In this document: positions 26,989 through 35,395 of the stretch, piece after piece
Layout: each line of letters begins with the position of its first letter
Numbering within the stretch: the first letter of the stretch is position 1
Origin: Maritimibacter sp.
Lineage (GTDB): Bacteria > Pseudomonadota > Alphaproteobacteria > Rhodobacterales > Rhodobacteraceae
Direction: 5' to 3'
Length of the DNA: 64,000 bases
Assembly (NCBI GenBank): GCA_017792445.1
Contig: CP051232.1
Span: 2,764,001-2,828,000 of the forward strand
Translations under genes and position numbers: made by a program
Notes under the pieces: generated by a model
Seen by the model: the letters and a program-made list of their open reading frames with translations, nothing else
Told to the model about the DNA's origin: nothing
The model's database searches: none

Positions 26989-27061
26989 CGGCAAGGGGCA
27001 GCGCCGCGCGAAGCGCGGTCGGACGTGCGATATGCTGCCGGGTCATCATGCCGAGGGACAT
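26963..27061 (-). CDS. leuL: leuA leader peptide (32 residues, Leu-rich)
   Basis: An ATG-TGA frame of 32 codons ending 78 bases before leuA. Nine residues are Leu, seven of them in the last twelve (LPLAGLLLLSRL), with four consecutive Leu codons (CTC CTG CTC CTT). This is the classic pattern of a leucine attenuation leader. Its stop codon lies inside the first strong hairpin. ATG codons at 27049 and 27046 are alternative starts; the ribosome site is weak. The peptide itself is unlikely to have a function; its translation is the signal. Confidence 0.75.
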   Translation of the reverse strand: MSLGMMTRQHIARPTALRAALPLAGLLLLSRL

Positions 27062-27110
27062 AGCACGGCCACCAAAGAATGCGAAAGCGAAAATTCGCCC
27101 CCGCCGCCAG

Positions 27111-27172
27111 CCCCTTCTTCTCTTCCAAAATACCTCGGGGGAGCCGCGCAGCGGCGGGGGCAGAGCCCCCTT
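27111..27172. repeat. Dispersed palindromic intergenic repeat, copy 2
   Basis: CCCCTTCTTCTCTTCC, AAATACCTCGGGGGAG, CCGCGCAGCGGCG, then GGGGGCAGAGCCCCC. Same order and orientation as the copies at 16717 and 55788; the middle palindrome is shorter here. It begins 39 bases after the stop of the propeller-like gene on the minus strand and just upstream of the leuA leader, so it may insulate leuA from read-through. Confidence 0.78.
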
Positions 27173-27210
27173 GCACGTCTCCATGCTTCGCCCCGTCCAG
27201 GAGATCATGG

Positions 27211-27972
27211 TCAGGAAATCATGCAATCCGCGCCGGGGCGCGGCACCTCGTCCCCCACGCCCATGGTCGGCACGTAGTCGAACGCCGCGATGCGCGCGCC
27301 GCCGTCGAAGGCCATGAACACAAGGTTCGCCCCGGCCCGGATCGCGATGCCCTCGGGGTCGCGGCCATAGGCGATCAGCGGGGTCGTTCCCAGCAGCCGC
27401 CCCTCGGGGTCGAGTTCGTACAGCGAATTCGTCCCCTCCCAGTCGTCCACCACCAGCAGGTGCCCGGTGCGCGGGTCGCGGGCGATGCCCTGCGGTTCGG
27501 TCAGCGGCGGATCGAAGGTCTCGCCCGCCAGTTCGCGGGTCACGTTGCCTTCCATGTCGGTCCAGATGATCCGCGCCGGGTCGTCTTCGACCAGCACAAG
27601 CGACCCGTCGGGCAGCACCACCATCCCTTCGGTCGAGGCGCGGACGTCGCCCAGCCGGAACGGCGCGCCAAGCGCCGTGCCTTCCTTGGTCAGCCGCTGG
27701 TAGCTGCCCGACCCGTCGCTGACGACGACGTGGTTGCCTTCCAGCGCAACCGCCTTGATGCGGTAAAGGTCGCTTTTCCAGCGCCGCAGTTCGATGCCGT
27801 CCAGCGTGACAAGGATCATCTCCGGTCCTTCGTTGGCGATCCACAGGCCGCAGAAGGCGGGGTCGTATTCAAGGCTGGCGGGGCGGTTCAGGTGGTAAAA
27901 GCCGGACAGCTTCAGCTCCAGCGCGGCGGCGGGCAGCGCAGAGGCCAGAAGGGCGAGGGCGATCAGGCGCAT
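27211..27972 (-). CDS. Secreted beta-propeller-like protein
   Basis: A 253-residue protein with a signal peptide (MRLIALALLASALPAAALE). The mature part is a run of strand repeats with the pattern of NHL/SdiA-regulated-type propellers: GLWIANEGPEMILVTLDG, EGMVVLPDGSLVLVEDD, QGIARDPRTGHLLVVDDW and EGIAIRAGANLVFMAF. No catalytic motif is seen; a sugar- or protein-binding or lactonase-like role is possible. It stands alone, divergent from the SDR gene at 28043. Confidence 0.65.
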   Translation of the reverse strand: MRLIALALLASALPAAALELKLSGFYHLNRPASLEYDPAFCGLWIANEGPEMILVTLDGIELRRWKSDLYRIKAVALEGNHVVVSDGSGSYQRLTKEGTALGAPFRLGDVRASTEGMVVLPDGSLVLVEDDPARIIWTDMEGNVTRELAGETFDPPLTEPQGIARDPRTGHLLVVDDWEGTNSLYELDPEGRLLGTTPLIAYGRDPEGIAIRAGANLVFMAFDGGARIAAFDYVPTMGVGDEVPRPGADCMIS

Positions 27973-28042
27973 GGGGGTCTCCCGGGCGACTCGTCTTTCT
28001 CCAGCTTGGCGCTAGGTCACGCCCGGTCAAGCGGGAGGGCTC

Positions 28043-28708
28043 ATGGCACGCGCATTGGTGATCGGATCGTCGGGAGGCATCGGCGGCGCCCTGTTGTCCG
28101 GGGCAGAGGCGCGCGGGTTCGAGGTGACGGGCCTGTCGCGCAGCGGCGACGGGCTGGACATTACCGATCCCGGCAGCGTCGACCGGCATCTTGGGGCGCT
28201 TGAGGGCACCTTCGATCTGATCGTCGTGGCCACGGGGGCGTTGCAGTCCGGCGGCCGTGCGCCGGAGAAGGCGCTGAAACAGATCGACGCGGCGTATCTG
28301 GCGGCGCAGTTCGCGGTGAATGCGCTGGGGCCGGCACTGATCCTCAAGCACGCGCCGCGGCTATTGCCGAAAGAGACGCCCGCCGCGTTGGGCGTTTTGT
28401 CGGCGCGGGTGGGGTCGATCGGGGACAACGGGCTGGGCGGCTGGTACGGCTATCGCGCAGCGAAGGCGGCGGCGAACCAGATCGTCCATACGGCGGCGAT
28501 CGAACTGGCGCGGACCCACAAGCAGGCAGTCTGCGTCGCGCTGCATCCCGGCACGGTCGCCACGCCCTTCACCGCCGATTTCGTGTCACCGGAGAAAGCC
28601 ACGCCACCGGCAGAAGCGGCGGGCAATCTGCTGGACGTGCTGACGGGGCTGTCGCCTTCGCAGACGGGCGGCTTCTACGACTACGCAGGCAAGGAGATCC
28701 CGTGGTGA
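28043..28708 (+). CDS. Short-chain dehydrogenase, C-factor (CsgA)-like
   Basis: A 221-residue NAD(P)-dependent SDR. The nucleotide motif is GSSGGIGGALL (about 8-18), the catalytic residues are Ser in SARVGS and Tyr/Lys in YGYRAAKAA (about 137-145). The length and the C-terminal GGFYDYAGKEIPW match the CsgA-like branch. It overlaps the photolyase gene and so is co-translated with it, an arrangement that suggests a link to light or oxidative damage, although the substrate is not known. Confidence 0.8.
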   Translation: MARALVIGSSGGIGGALLSGAEARGFEVTGLSRSGDGLDITDPGSVDRHLGALEGTFDLIVVATGALQSGGRAPEKALKQIDAAYLAAQFAVNALGPALILKHAPRLLPKETPAALGVLSARVGSIGDNGLGGWYGYRAAKAAANQIVHTAAIELARTHKQAVCVALHPGTVATPFTADFVSPEKATPPAEAAGNLLDVLTGLSPSQTGGFYDYAGKEIPW

Positions 28709-30240
28709 GCCGTCTTGTGCTTGTGCTGGGCGACCAGTTGTCGCCCGATCTGACGGCCTTGCAGAAGGCCGACCGCGACGCCGATACCGTCGTGATGGCC
28801 GAGGTCATGGCGGAAGCGTCCTATGTCGCGCATCACCCGAAGAAGATCGCCTTCCTGTTCGCCGCGATGCGCAAGTTTGCCGAGGAGTTGCGCAAGGACG
28901 GCTGGACGGTCGCCTACACCACGCTCGACGATGCGGACAACGCCGGGTCCATCGACGGCGAGTTGATGCGGCGGCTGGACGGGACCGGGGCGGACGAGGT
29001 GCTGTACACCCAGCCCGGCGAATGGCGGCTGATCCGGGTGCTGGAAGACTTCGCCTCTGCCGCGCCGGCGAAGGTGCGGCGGTTCGAGGACCGGCGGTTC
29101 ATCTGCACCCACGCCGAGTTCGAGCAGTGGGCCGAGGGGCGCAAGGCGCTGCGGATGGAGTATTTCTATCGCGAGATGCGCCGCAAGACCGGTTTGCTGA
29201 TGGAGGGCGACAAGCCCGCCGGCGGTGCGTGGAACTTCGACAAAGAGAACCGCAAGCCGCCGCCCGACGGGATCGACACGGCCCCGATGCAGTTCACGCC
29301 GGATGAGACCGTCGAAGACGTCCTCGATCTTGTGGACGCGAAATTTCATCGGAATTTCGGGGCTCTGCGGCCGTTCTGGTTTGCCACGGACAGGGGGCAG
29401 GCGCGGCGGGCGCTGGCGCATTTCGTCAAGCATGCGCTGCCCCGGTTCGGCGACTTTCAGGACGCTATGCTGCGGGACGAGAAGTTCCTGTATCACGCCG
29501 TGATCTCGGTCTACCTCAACGCCGGGCTGCTGGACCCGATGGAGGTCTGCCGCGCCGCCGAGGACGCGTGGAAGGCGGGCGATGTGCCGATCAACGCGGC
29601 CGAGGGGTTCATCCGCCAGATCATCGGCTGGCGGGAATATGTGCGGGGGATCTACTTCCTCGAGGGCGAGGACTATCCCCGCCGCAATGCCCTGAACCAT
29701 CAGCGGAAGCTGCCGGACTTCTACTGGTCCGCCGAGACCGACATGGCCTGCGTCGCCCACGCCGTCGCCCAGACCCGGGACGAGGCCTATGCCCACCACA
29801 TTCAGCGCCTGATGATCACCGGCAATTTCGCCCTGCTCGCCGGGGTGAACCCGCACGAGGTTCACGAGTGGTATCTCGAGGTTTACGCCGACGCCTATGA
29901 ATGGGTCGAGGCGCCGAACACCGTGGGGATGAGCCAGTTCGCCGATGGCGGGCTTCTGGGGTCCAAGCCCTACGTGTCGTCGGGCAGCTACATCGACCGG
30001 ATGTCGGACTACTGCAAAGGCTGCCACTACAAGGTGAAAGACCGGACCGGGCCGGACGCCTGTCCGTTCAACCTGCTGTACTGGCAGTTCCTGGACCGCC
30101 ACCGCGACCGGTTCGAGGGCAATCACCGGATGGGCAATATGTACCGGACGTGGGACCGGATGGACGAGGATCACCGCAAGACCGTGCTGGCCGAGGCCGA
30201 GGGTTTTCTTGACCGCCTGTCGAAGGGCGAGCGGGTCTAG
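28702..30240 (+). CDS. phrB: Prokaryotic iron-sulfur (6-4) photolyase / cryptochrome (PhrB/CryB type)
   Basis: A 512-residue FeS-BCP flavoprotein. Four cysteines that hold the 4Fe-4S cluster are present at residues 350, 438, 441 and 454, and a His pair sits at 365-366. These agree with the numbering known for Agrobacterium PhrB (Cys350, 438, 441, 454; His366). The N-terminal alpha/beta domain (VLVLGDQLSPD) would bind the lumazine antenna. Expected role: light-driven repair of (6-4) photoproducts. The start is GTG at 28702 or 28705, both just after AAGGAG and overlapping the SDR stop. Its stop codon overlaps that of the convergent next gene through CTAG. Confidence 0.92.
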   Translation: MVSRLVLVLGDQLSPDLTALQKADRDADTVVMAEVMAEASYVAHHPKKIAFLFAAMRKFAEELRKDGWTVAYTTLDDADNAGSIDGELMRRLDGTGADEVLYTQPGEWRLIRVLEDFASAAPAKVRRFEDRRFICTHAEFEQWAEGRKALRMEYFYREMRRKTGLLMEGDKPAGGAWNFDKENRKPPPDGIDTAPMQFTPDETVEDVLDLVDAKFHRNFGALRPFWFATDRGQARRALAHFVKHALPRFGDFQDAMLRDEKFLYHAVISVYLNAGLLDPMEVCRAAEDAWKAGDVPINAAEGFIRQIIGWREYVRGIYFLEGEDYPRRNALNHQRKLPDFYWSAETDMACVAHAVAQTRDEAYAHHIQRLMITGNFALLAGVNPHEVHEWYLEVYADAYEWVEAPNTVGMSQFADGGLLGSKPYVSSGSYIDRMSDYCKGCHYKVKDRTGPDACPFNLLYWQFLDRHRDRFEGNHRMGNMYRTWDRMDEDHRKTVLAEAEGFLDRLSKGERV

Positions 30241-30962
30241 CGGCCCATCACCTCGGCATAGACCGCGTCGAAGTCCTCGCCGTTTTCGCCGACCCGCCGG
30301 ATCAGGTCGCGCAGTCCGTCCCGCCCCGCGACCTGTTCGATCTCGGCCACCAGCCGCGCGGCGGCACCATAGCTATCGCGCCAGTCGCGGCCTTCGCGCA
30401 GGCGTACCCACGAAAAGAAGTCCTTCGCTTCGAGGATCCAGTCGGACTCGCGCGCGTCGGCGGGCATCCATGGCCGGTCGTCGCCGGACAGGTAGGTCGC
30501 CAGCCCCTCGTCGAACCACGCCGGGAACTTCGGGCCCAGCACGTCGGTGATCGAGATGTAGCGGTGCAATTCGGCGTGAACCCGTTCGTGGGTCAGGATC
30601 ATCTCGTTGATGCCGCGCGGTCCCATCAGGATCAGGTGGAAGCCATAGGTCATCCCGTTGGCGCGCATCCCCATGCGGTCCTCGCAGTCCGCGGTGGTAC
30701 ACAGGACCCAGACCGGATCGGTCTGCAACTCACCGAAGAACGCGGCCACGTTGTCCTCTGCCGCCGCGATCATCTTTAGCACGCGCGGGGCGGCGGCGGG
30801 GTCGTCGATGTAGACGTTGGGCGCCGCTTCGGTCAGATCGTAAAGCTCTGGTGTGAAGGCGCGGTAGGGGCTGGGCACGGCTGCGAAGGCCAGCGCCCCG
30901 CCGACCAGCGCCGCCATGATGACCGCCCGCAGGCACAGGCCGAAGAACCGCAGGATACCCAT
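30237..30962 (-). CDS. Membrane-anchored zincin-like protein (HERVH motif)
   Basis: A 241-residue protein with one N-terminal membrane helix (residues about 8-29) and a periplasmic domain. A HExxH motif, HERVH (125-129), is followed by AWFDEGLATYLSG, where Glu152 would be the third zinc ligand, as in gluzincins of the peptidase MA-like type. Two Cys (88 and 93) could form a disulfide. Substrate unknown. The convergent photolyase gene shares four bases with its stop. Confidence 0.65.
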   Translation of the reverse strand: MGILRFFGLCLRAVIMAALVGGALAFAAVPSPYRAFTPELYDLTEAAPNVYIDDPAAAPRVLKMIAAAEDNVAAFFGELQTDPVWVLCTTADCEDRMGMRANGMTYGFHLILMGPRGINEMILTHERVHAELHRYISITDVLGPKFPAWFDEGLATYLSGDDRPWMPADARESDWILEAKDFFSWVRLREGRDWRDSYGAAARLVAEIEQVAGRDGLRDLIRRVGENGEDFDAVYAEVMGR

Positions 30963-31111
30963 GCCGGGTGATATAGGGTGGGGCAGGTGCCGCGCAAAGC
31001 GGCTCTGTCGCGATGCCGTTACCGCCGAGCGCTAGGGAAGCCGGGAAAGGCTTTTGACTCCGTCGCGTTACGCGGTCAGTCTGTCACGATAAACAATCTG
31101 GGAGACCCCAA

Positions 31112-32677
31112 ATGCTCGCTCGTTTCCTCTTGTCCACGGCCGCGGTCGGCCTGACGGCCGGCGCCGCCTTCGCGGACAGTTCGATTACGATTCTCTTTAC
31201 GAATGACTTTCATGACCGGTTCGAACCGATCAGCGCCTACGACTCGACCTGCTCGGACGAGGACAACGCCGCCGGCGAGTGCTTTGGCGGCATCGCGCGC
31301 ATGATCACCGCCATCGAACAGAAACGCGCGGACGCGGGCGACAGCGTCCTGCTGCTGGACGCAGGCGACCAGTTCCAGGGTTCACTTTACTTCACGCAGT
31401 ACGGCGGCGAGCTGGCGGCCGAGTTCATGAACCAACTTGGCTACCAGGCGATGGCGGTCGGCAACCACGAGTTCGACAACGGCCCCGAGGGGCTGGCCGA
31501 GTTCCTCGACCTGGTCGAGTTTCCGGTGATCTCGGCCAACATCGACGTCAGCCAGAACAATCTGCTGAGCGGCCGGGTGCCGAAATCGGTGGTGCTGGAG
31601 GCGGACGGCGAACAGTACGGCATCGTCTCGGTCCTGGCCGAGGATACGCCGGAAACCTCGTCGCCGGGCGACACCGTGATCTTCTCGCCCTCGGTCGATG
31701 CCGCGCAGGCCGAGATCGACGCGCTGACCGAAGACGGCGTGAACAAGATCATCCTGCTGACCCACGTCGGGTATAGCCGCGACATGGCCCTTGCAGAGGC
31801 GCTGACCGGGGTCGACATCATCATCGGTGGCCACAGCCACACGCTGCTGTCGAATACCGACGACGATGCCGCCGGCCCCTATCCGACCATGGTGAATGAC
31901 GTGCCGGTGTTCACCGCCTATGCCTATGGCAAGTTCCTGGGCGAGATCCAGGCGACCTTCGACGACGACGGCAACCTGACTGAAATCGGCGGCGAGCCGA
32001 TGCTGCTGGACGCCTCGGTCGCCGAGGACGAGGGCGCCGTCGCGCGGATGGAAGAACTGGCCGCTCCGCTGGATGAACTCCGCAATCAGGTGGTCGCCGA
32101 ATCGTCAGAGGTCATCGAGGGATCGCGCGAGGTATGCCGTTCGGGCGAGTGCGCGATGGGCAACCTCGTTGCCGATGCCATGCTGGCGCGCGTCGCGGAC
32201 CAGGGTATCGAAATCGCGATCCAGAACGGCGGCGGCGTGCGCGCGTCGATCGACGCGGGTGAGGTCACGATGGGCGAGGTCCTGACGGTGCTGCCGTTCC
32301 AGAACACGCTGTCGACCTTCCAGGTCAGCGGCGCGACCCTGATCGAGGCGCTTGAAAACGGCGTCAGCCAGATCGAGGACGGCGGCGGCCGGTTTCCGCA
32401 GGTTGCGGGCATCAGCTTCACCGTGGATGCCTCGGCCGAGCCCGGCAGCCGCATCTCGGACGTGATGGTCGGCGGCGAGCCGATCGATCCCGAAGCGACC
32501 TATGGCGTGGTGTCCAACAACTACGTCCGCAACGGCGGCGACGGCTATTCCATGTTCGTGGATGCCGAGAACGCCTATGACTTCGGCCCCGACCTTGCCG
32601 ACGTGGTCGCCGAGTACCTTGCCGAAAGCGGGCCCTACACGCCCTACACCGACGGCCGGATCACGATGGCCGAGTAA
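31112..32677 (+). CDS. Periplasmic 5'-nucleotidase / 2',3'-cyclic phosphodiesterase (UshA family)
   Basis: A 521-residue secreted metallophosphatase. After a signal peptide (cleavage after FAD-like region near 22) come ITILFTNDFHDRFEP (metal ligands Asp and His), LLDAGDQFQGS, AVGNHEFDNGPEG (catalytic His-Asn-His-Glu) and GGHSHTLLS; the C-terminal nucleotide-binding domain contains NGGGVRASIDAG. It would release phosphate and nucleosides from extracellular nucleotides. The segment CSDEDNAAGECFGG carries a Cys pair suited to a disulfide. It is monocistronic with its own terminator. Confidence 0.9.
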   Translation: MLARFLLSTAAVGLTAGAAFADSSITILFTNDFHDRFEPISAYDSTCSDEDNAAGECFGGIARMITAIEQKRADAGDSVLLLDAGDQFQGSLYFTQYGGELAAEFMNQLGYQAMAVGNHEFDNGPEGLAEFLDLVEFPVISANIDVSQNNLLSGRVPKSVVLEADGEQYGIVSVLAEDTPETSSPGDTVIFSPSVDAAQAEIDALTEDGVNKIILLTHVGYSRDMALAEALTGVDIIIGGHSHTLLSNTDDDAAGPYPTMVNDVPVFTAYAYGKFLGEIQATFDDDGNLTEIGGEPMLLDASVAEDEGAVARMEELAAPLDELRNQVVAESSEVIEGSREVCRSGECAMGNLVADAMLARVADQGIEIAIQNGGGVRASIDAGEVTMGEVLTVLPFQNTLSTFQVSGATLIEALENGVSQIEDGGGRFPQVAGISFTVDASAEPGSRISDVMVGGEPIDPEATYGVVSNNYVRNGGDGYSMFVDAENAYDFGPDLADVVAEYLAESGPYTPYTDGRITMAE

Positions 32678-32716
32678 CGGCGGTCCGGCGCGTCTGCGCC
32701 GGGACGTGAAGAGATC

Positions 32717-32746
32717 GGGGCCGCGGCGGATGCTGCGGCCCCTTTT
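32717..32746 (+). terminator. Intrinsic terminator of the 5'-nucleotidase gene
   Basis: GGGGCCGC (32717-32724) pairs with GCGGCCCC (32735-32742) and is followed directly by TTTT, 40 bases after the stop codon. Confidence 0.88.
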
Positions 32747-32822
32747 CGTTGCCGGGCGCAAATCCTTTGCGGCAAGGCGGTCGCTGGCCCTAGGGTTCGT
32801 CTGACAGGCCAGGGAGGGGACA

Positions 32823-33284
32823 ATGAACGGCAAATGCACCTGCGGCGAGGTCCGCTATCGCCTGACCGACAGGCCGCTTTTCGTCCACTGTTGTCATTGC
32901 CGCTGGTGCCAGCGCGAAACCGGGTCGGCCTTCGTGCTGAACGCGCTGATCGAGGCGGACCGGGTCGCGGTCGCAACGGGCGCGCCGGTGCCGGTCACCG
33001 TGCCCAGCGAAAGCGGCAACGGGCAGGTGATCTATCGCTGCCCGACCTGTCAGGTGGCGCTGTGGAGCGTCTATTCCGGGGCGGGACCGCGTTTCCTGTT
33101 CGTGCGGGTCGGAACGCTGGAGGAGCCCGGCGCCGTGCCGCCGGACATCCATATCTTCACCGACAGCAAGCTGCCGTGGGTGCAGTTGCCCGAAGGCGTT
33201 CCGGCGATGCCAGAGTTCTACCGCCGCAGCCAATACTGGCCCGAATGGGCGCTGGAACGGCGCGCGGCGGCGTTGGAAGGCTAG
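32823..33284 (+). CDS. GFA/CENP-V-fold zinc protein
   Basis: A 153-residue cytoplasmic protein with the zinc ligands of the GFA (glutathione-dependent formaldehyde-activating-like) family: CTCGEVRY (Cys 5 and 7), CCHCRWC (about 23-29) and YRCPTC. GGGAGGGG precedes the ATG. GFA members are mostly of unproven enzymology, so only the fold is called. Its stop codon shares CTAG with that of the convergent DUF4242 gene. Confidence 0.82.
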   Translation: MNGKCTCGEVRYRLTDRPLFVHCCHCRWCQRETGSAFVLNALIEADRVAVATGAPVPVTVPSESGNGQVIYRCPTCQVALWSVYSGAGPRFLFVRVGTLEEPGAVPPDIHIFTDSKLPWVQLPEGVPAMPEFYRRSQYWPEWALERRAAALEG

Positions 33285-33574
33285 GCGGGTACGGCTTCCG
33301 ACTGGTTTTCAGTGGTCGGGTCGATGACCTTGTTGATCCGCGTGATCACGTCCGCCGGGAAGCCGCTGATTTCGGCATGCTTGCGGATGGCGGCCTCGTC
33401 GGTCGCGAGGTAGACGCAGAAGCTTTTGTCGCCCGCGATATAGCTGTGCTGCCACTGAACGTCAGGAGCAAGTTGCGCCAGCGCCTTGTTCGACGCACCG
33501 GCGGCTGCGCCGATCTCTGAATCCTTCATGCGGCCGATGCCCGGAATTTTCCGTTCTATCATGAACTTCTGCAT
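33281..33574 (-). CDS. DUF4242 (SCO4226-like) small protein
   Basis: A 97-residue protein reading MQKFMIERKIPGIGRMKDSE, VQWQHSYIAGDKSFCVYLAT and ISGFPADVITRINKVIDPT, the signature segments of DUF4242. A nickel-binding member of the family is known in Streptomyces; metal binding here is an inference. It is divergently transcribed from the LysR gene at 33696 with about 120 bases between the starts, and is that regulator's likely target. Confidence 0.75.
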   Translation of the reverse strand: MQKFMIERKIPGIGRMKDSEIGAAAGASNKALAQLAPDVQWQHSYIAGDKSFCVYLATDEAAIRKHAEISGFPADVITRINKVIDPTTENQSEAVPA

Positions 33575-33695
33575 GGTCCGTCTCCTGTCGGGAAAAGAAA
33601 TGCTTGTCGTGTTGGCAGTATGACCCTACGGAAGTTGGGCATCACGCCATTGTTTCTTGGCGAGGCTAAAGAAAATCTTTCGCGGGGCTGCGGCG

Positions 33696-34646
33696 ATGCG
33701 GACGGTCCACCTGAACGGCCTGCGGGCGCTGGAGGCGGTGTTGCGCACCGGCTCGTTCCGGGCTGCGGCGGAAGAGCTGAACGTCACCCCGGCCGCCGTG
33801 GGGCAGCAGGTGCGCACGTTGGAGAGCTATCTTGGCCGCGCCTTGTTCGACCGCGCGCCGGGTGGCGCGGTGCCGGAGGCGGAAACCAAGGCGATCGCCG
33901 CACAGCTGACGGCGGCTTTCGGTGAGATCGGGGCGGTGCTGAAGACCCTGTCGGCACGGGGCGAAAGCAACCGGCTTGCGGTCTCGATGACCCTGTCGAT
34001 GGCCGAGGGCTGGTTTCCGCGCGAACTGGCCGGGTTCTTCTCTTACGCGGGGGCGGTGGACCTGCGGCTGGATAGCTCGCGCCGCATGGTCGACCTTGCC
34101 GCCGGCTCGTTCGATTTCGCGATCCGCCATGTTGGCGCGCCGGGACCGGGGCTGATCGGCGAGCGGCTGTTCCCCAGCCTGCTGACCCCGGTCTGCACGC
34201 CGGACTTCGCGCGGCGCTACGCGTTGGACCCCAGCTGCACGAGCCTTGAACGCGTGCCTCTCAGCCATGTCCCGATCGAGACCAGCGATCCGGGTTGGCT
34301 GGACTGGCCCGGCTGGTGCGCGCGCTATGGGATCGTGCATGGCCCGGTTGCGACGCACCGTATGGTCACGCATTCGACCTCCAGCCTGACGCTGGCGCAA
34401 TCCGGGCTGGGGCTGGTGCTGAGTGCGCTGATCGAGTCTTTCGACGCGCATCTCGACGGGCGGCTGGTCGCGCCCTTCGGACCGGGGCGGGTGGCAGAGA
34501 CTGCCTATTCCTATTGGCTGGTCTGGCCCGAGGGGCGGCGGCTTGGCCGGGTGCAGCGCGCGTTTCGCGACTGGCTGGTCGACCGCGCGGCGGCGCATCG
34601 CGGGCGGATCGAAAGCTGGCTGGAAGCGGGCGGCGCGGCGCACTAG
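33696..34646 (+). CDS. LysR-type transcriptional regulator
   Basis: A 316-residue regulator. The DNA-binding part is LNGLRALEAVLRTGSFRAAAEELNVTPAAVGQQVRTLE (about residues 5-42). The ATG at 33696 is preferred over an upstream TTG at 33657 because it gives the usual eight or so residues before the helix-turn-helix. The effector domain ends with several Trp and Arg residues. It is divergent from the DUF4242 gene and followed by yedK after nine bases, which could put yedK in its transcript. Confidence 0.83.
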   Translation: MRTVHLNGLRALEAVLRTGSFRAAAEELNVTPAAVGQQVRTLESYLGRALFDRAPGGAVPEAETKAIAAQLTAAFGEIGAVLKTLSARGESNRLAVSMTLSMAEGWFPRELAGFFSYAGAVDLRLDSSRRMVDLAAGSFDFAIRHVGAPGPGLIGERLFPSLLTPVCTPDFARRYALDPSCTSLERVPLSHVPIETSDPGWLDWPGWCARYGIVHGPVATHRMVTHSTSSLTLAQSGLGLVLSALIESFDAHLDGRLVAPFGPGRVAETAYSYWLVWPEGRRLGRVQRAFRDWLVDRAAAHRGRIESWLEAGGAAH

Positions 34647-34655
34647 GTTCAGGGC

Positions 34656-35318
34656 ATGTGCGGACGTTTCGCAATCACCCTGCCGCCGGACGCGATGGTC
34701 CAGATGTTCGACGCCACCCCGGCGAACGACCTGCCCGACGTGCCGAATTACAACGTCTGCCCGACCAACAGCATTTTCACCGTCGTTAGTGGCGACGGTG
34801 TGCGCCACCTTGGCCCGATGCGCTGGGGCTTCATCCCGCACTGGTACAAGAAACCGAACGACGGCCCGCTGCTGATCAATGCGCGGGCCGAGACGGTGGC
34901 CGAGAAACCCGCCTTCCGCGCCGCCTGCCGGGAACGTCGCTGCCTGATCCCGGCCAGCGGGTTCTACGAATGGACCAAGGATGACGAGGACAACCGCCTG
35001 CCGTGGTACATCACCCGCGAAGACGGCTCGCCGCTGGTTTTCGCGGGCGTCTGGCAGGATTGGGAAAGGGACGGCGAGGCCTTCACCACCTGCGCCATCG
35101 TCACGACCGAGGCATCCGGCCCAATGACCGAGATCCACCACCGGATGCCGGTCACCGTCAGGCCCGACGATTGGGGCCTTTGGCTGGGCGAGGAAGGCAA
35201 GGGCGCGGCGGTCCTGATGAAACAGGCGCCTGCGGACGGGTTCGAGTTCCACCGGGTCGACCGCAAGGTGAACTCGAACCGGGCGAAGGGGCCGGACTTG
35301 ATCGAGCCGATCGACTGA
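34656..35318 (+). CDS. yedK: SRAP-domain protein, abasic-site DNA crosslinker (YedK/HMCES)
   Basis: A 220-residue SRAP protein. After removal of Met1, Cys2 becomes the N-terminal catalytic residue that forms a thiazolidine link with abasic DNA. Further conserved residues are Asn75 in LINARAET, Glu105 in SGFYEWTK and the His of EIHHRMPV (about 160), matching E. coli YedK Cys2, Asn75, Glu105 and His160. It shields abasic sites in single-stranded DNA. It begins nine bases after the LysR gene. Confidence 0.92.
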   Translation: MCGRFAITLPPDAMVQMFDATPANDLPDVPNYNVCPTNSIFTVVSGDGVRHLGPMRWGFIPHWYKKPNDGPLLINARAETVAEKPAFRAACRERRCLIPASGFYEWTKDDEDNRLPWYITREDGSPLVFAGVWQDWERDGEAFTTCAIVTTEASGPMTEIHHRMPVTVRPDDWGLWLGEEGKGAAVLMKQAPADGFEFHRVDRKVNSNRAKGPDLIEPID

Positions 35319-35395
35319 CCGACCTTAACGGTCATTGCCGGAGGGCCTTGCCGGTGTAAGGTGGTCCCGACGCGCAATGGATGGAGACCCTCGGG

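Noticed and set aside
26963-27844. A 293-codon minus-strand frame that includes the Leu-rich tail
   Set aside because: Its upper part is the propeller gene out of frame and crosses the dispersed repeat. Only the last 32 codons, with their own ATG, make sense as a leader peptide.
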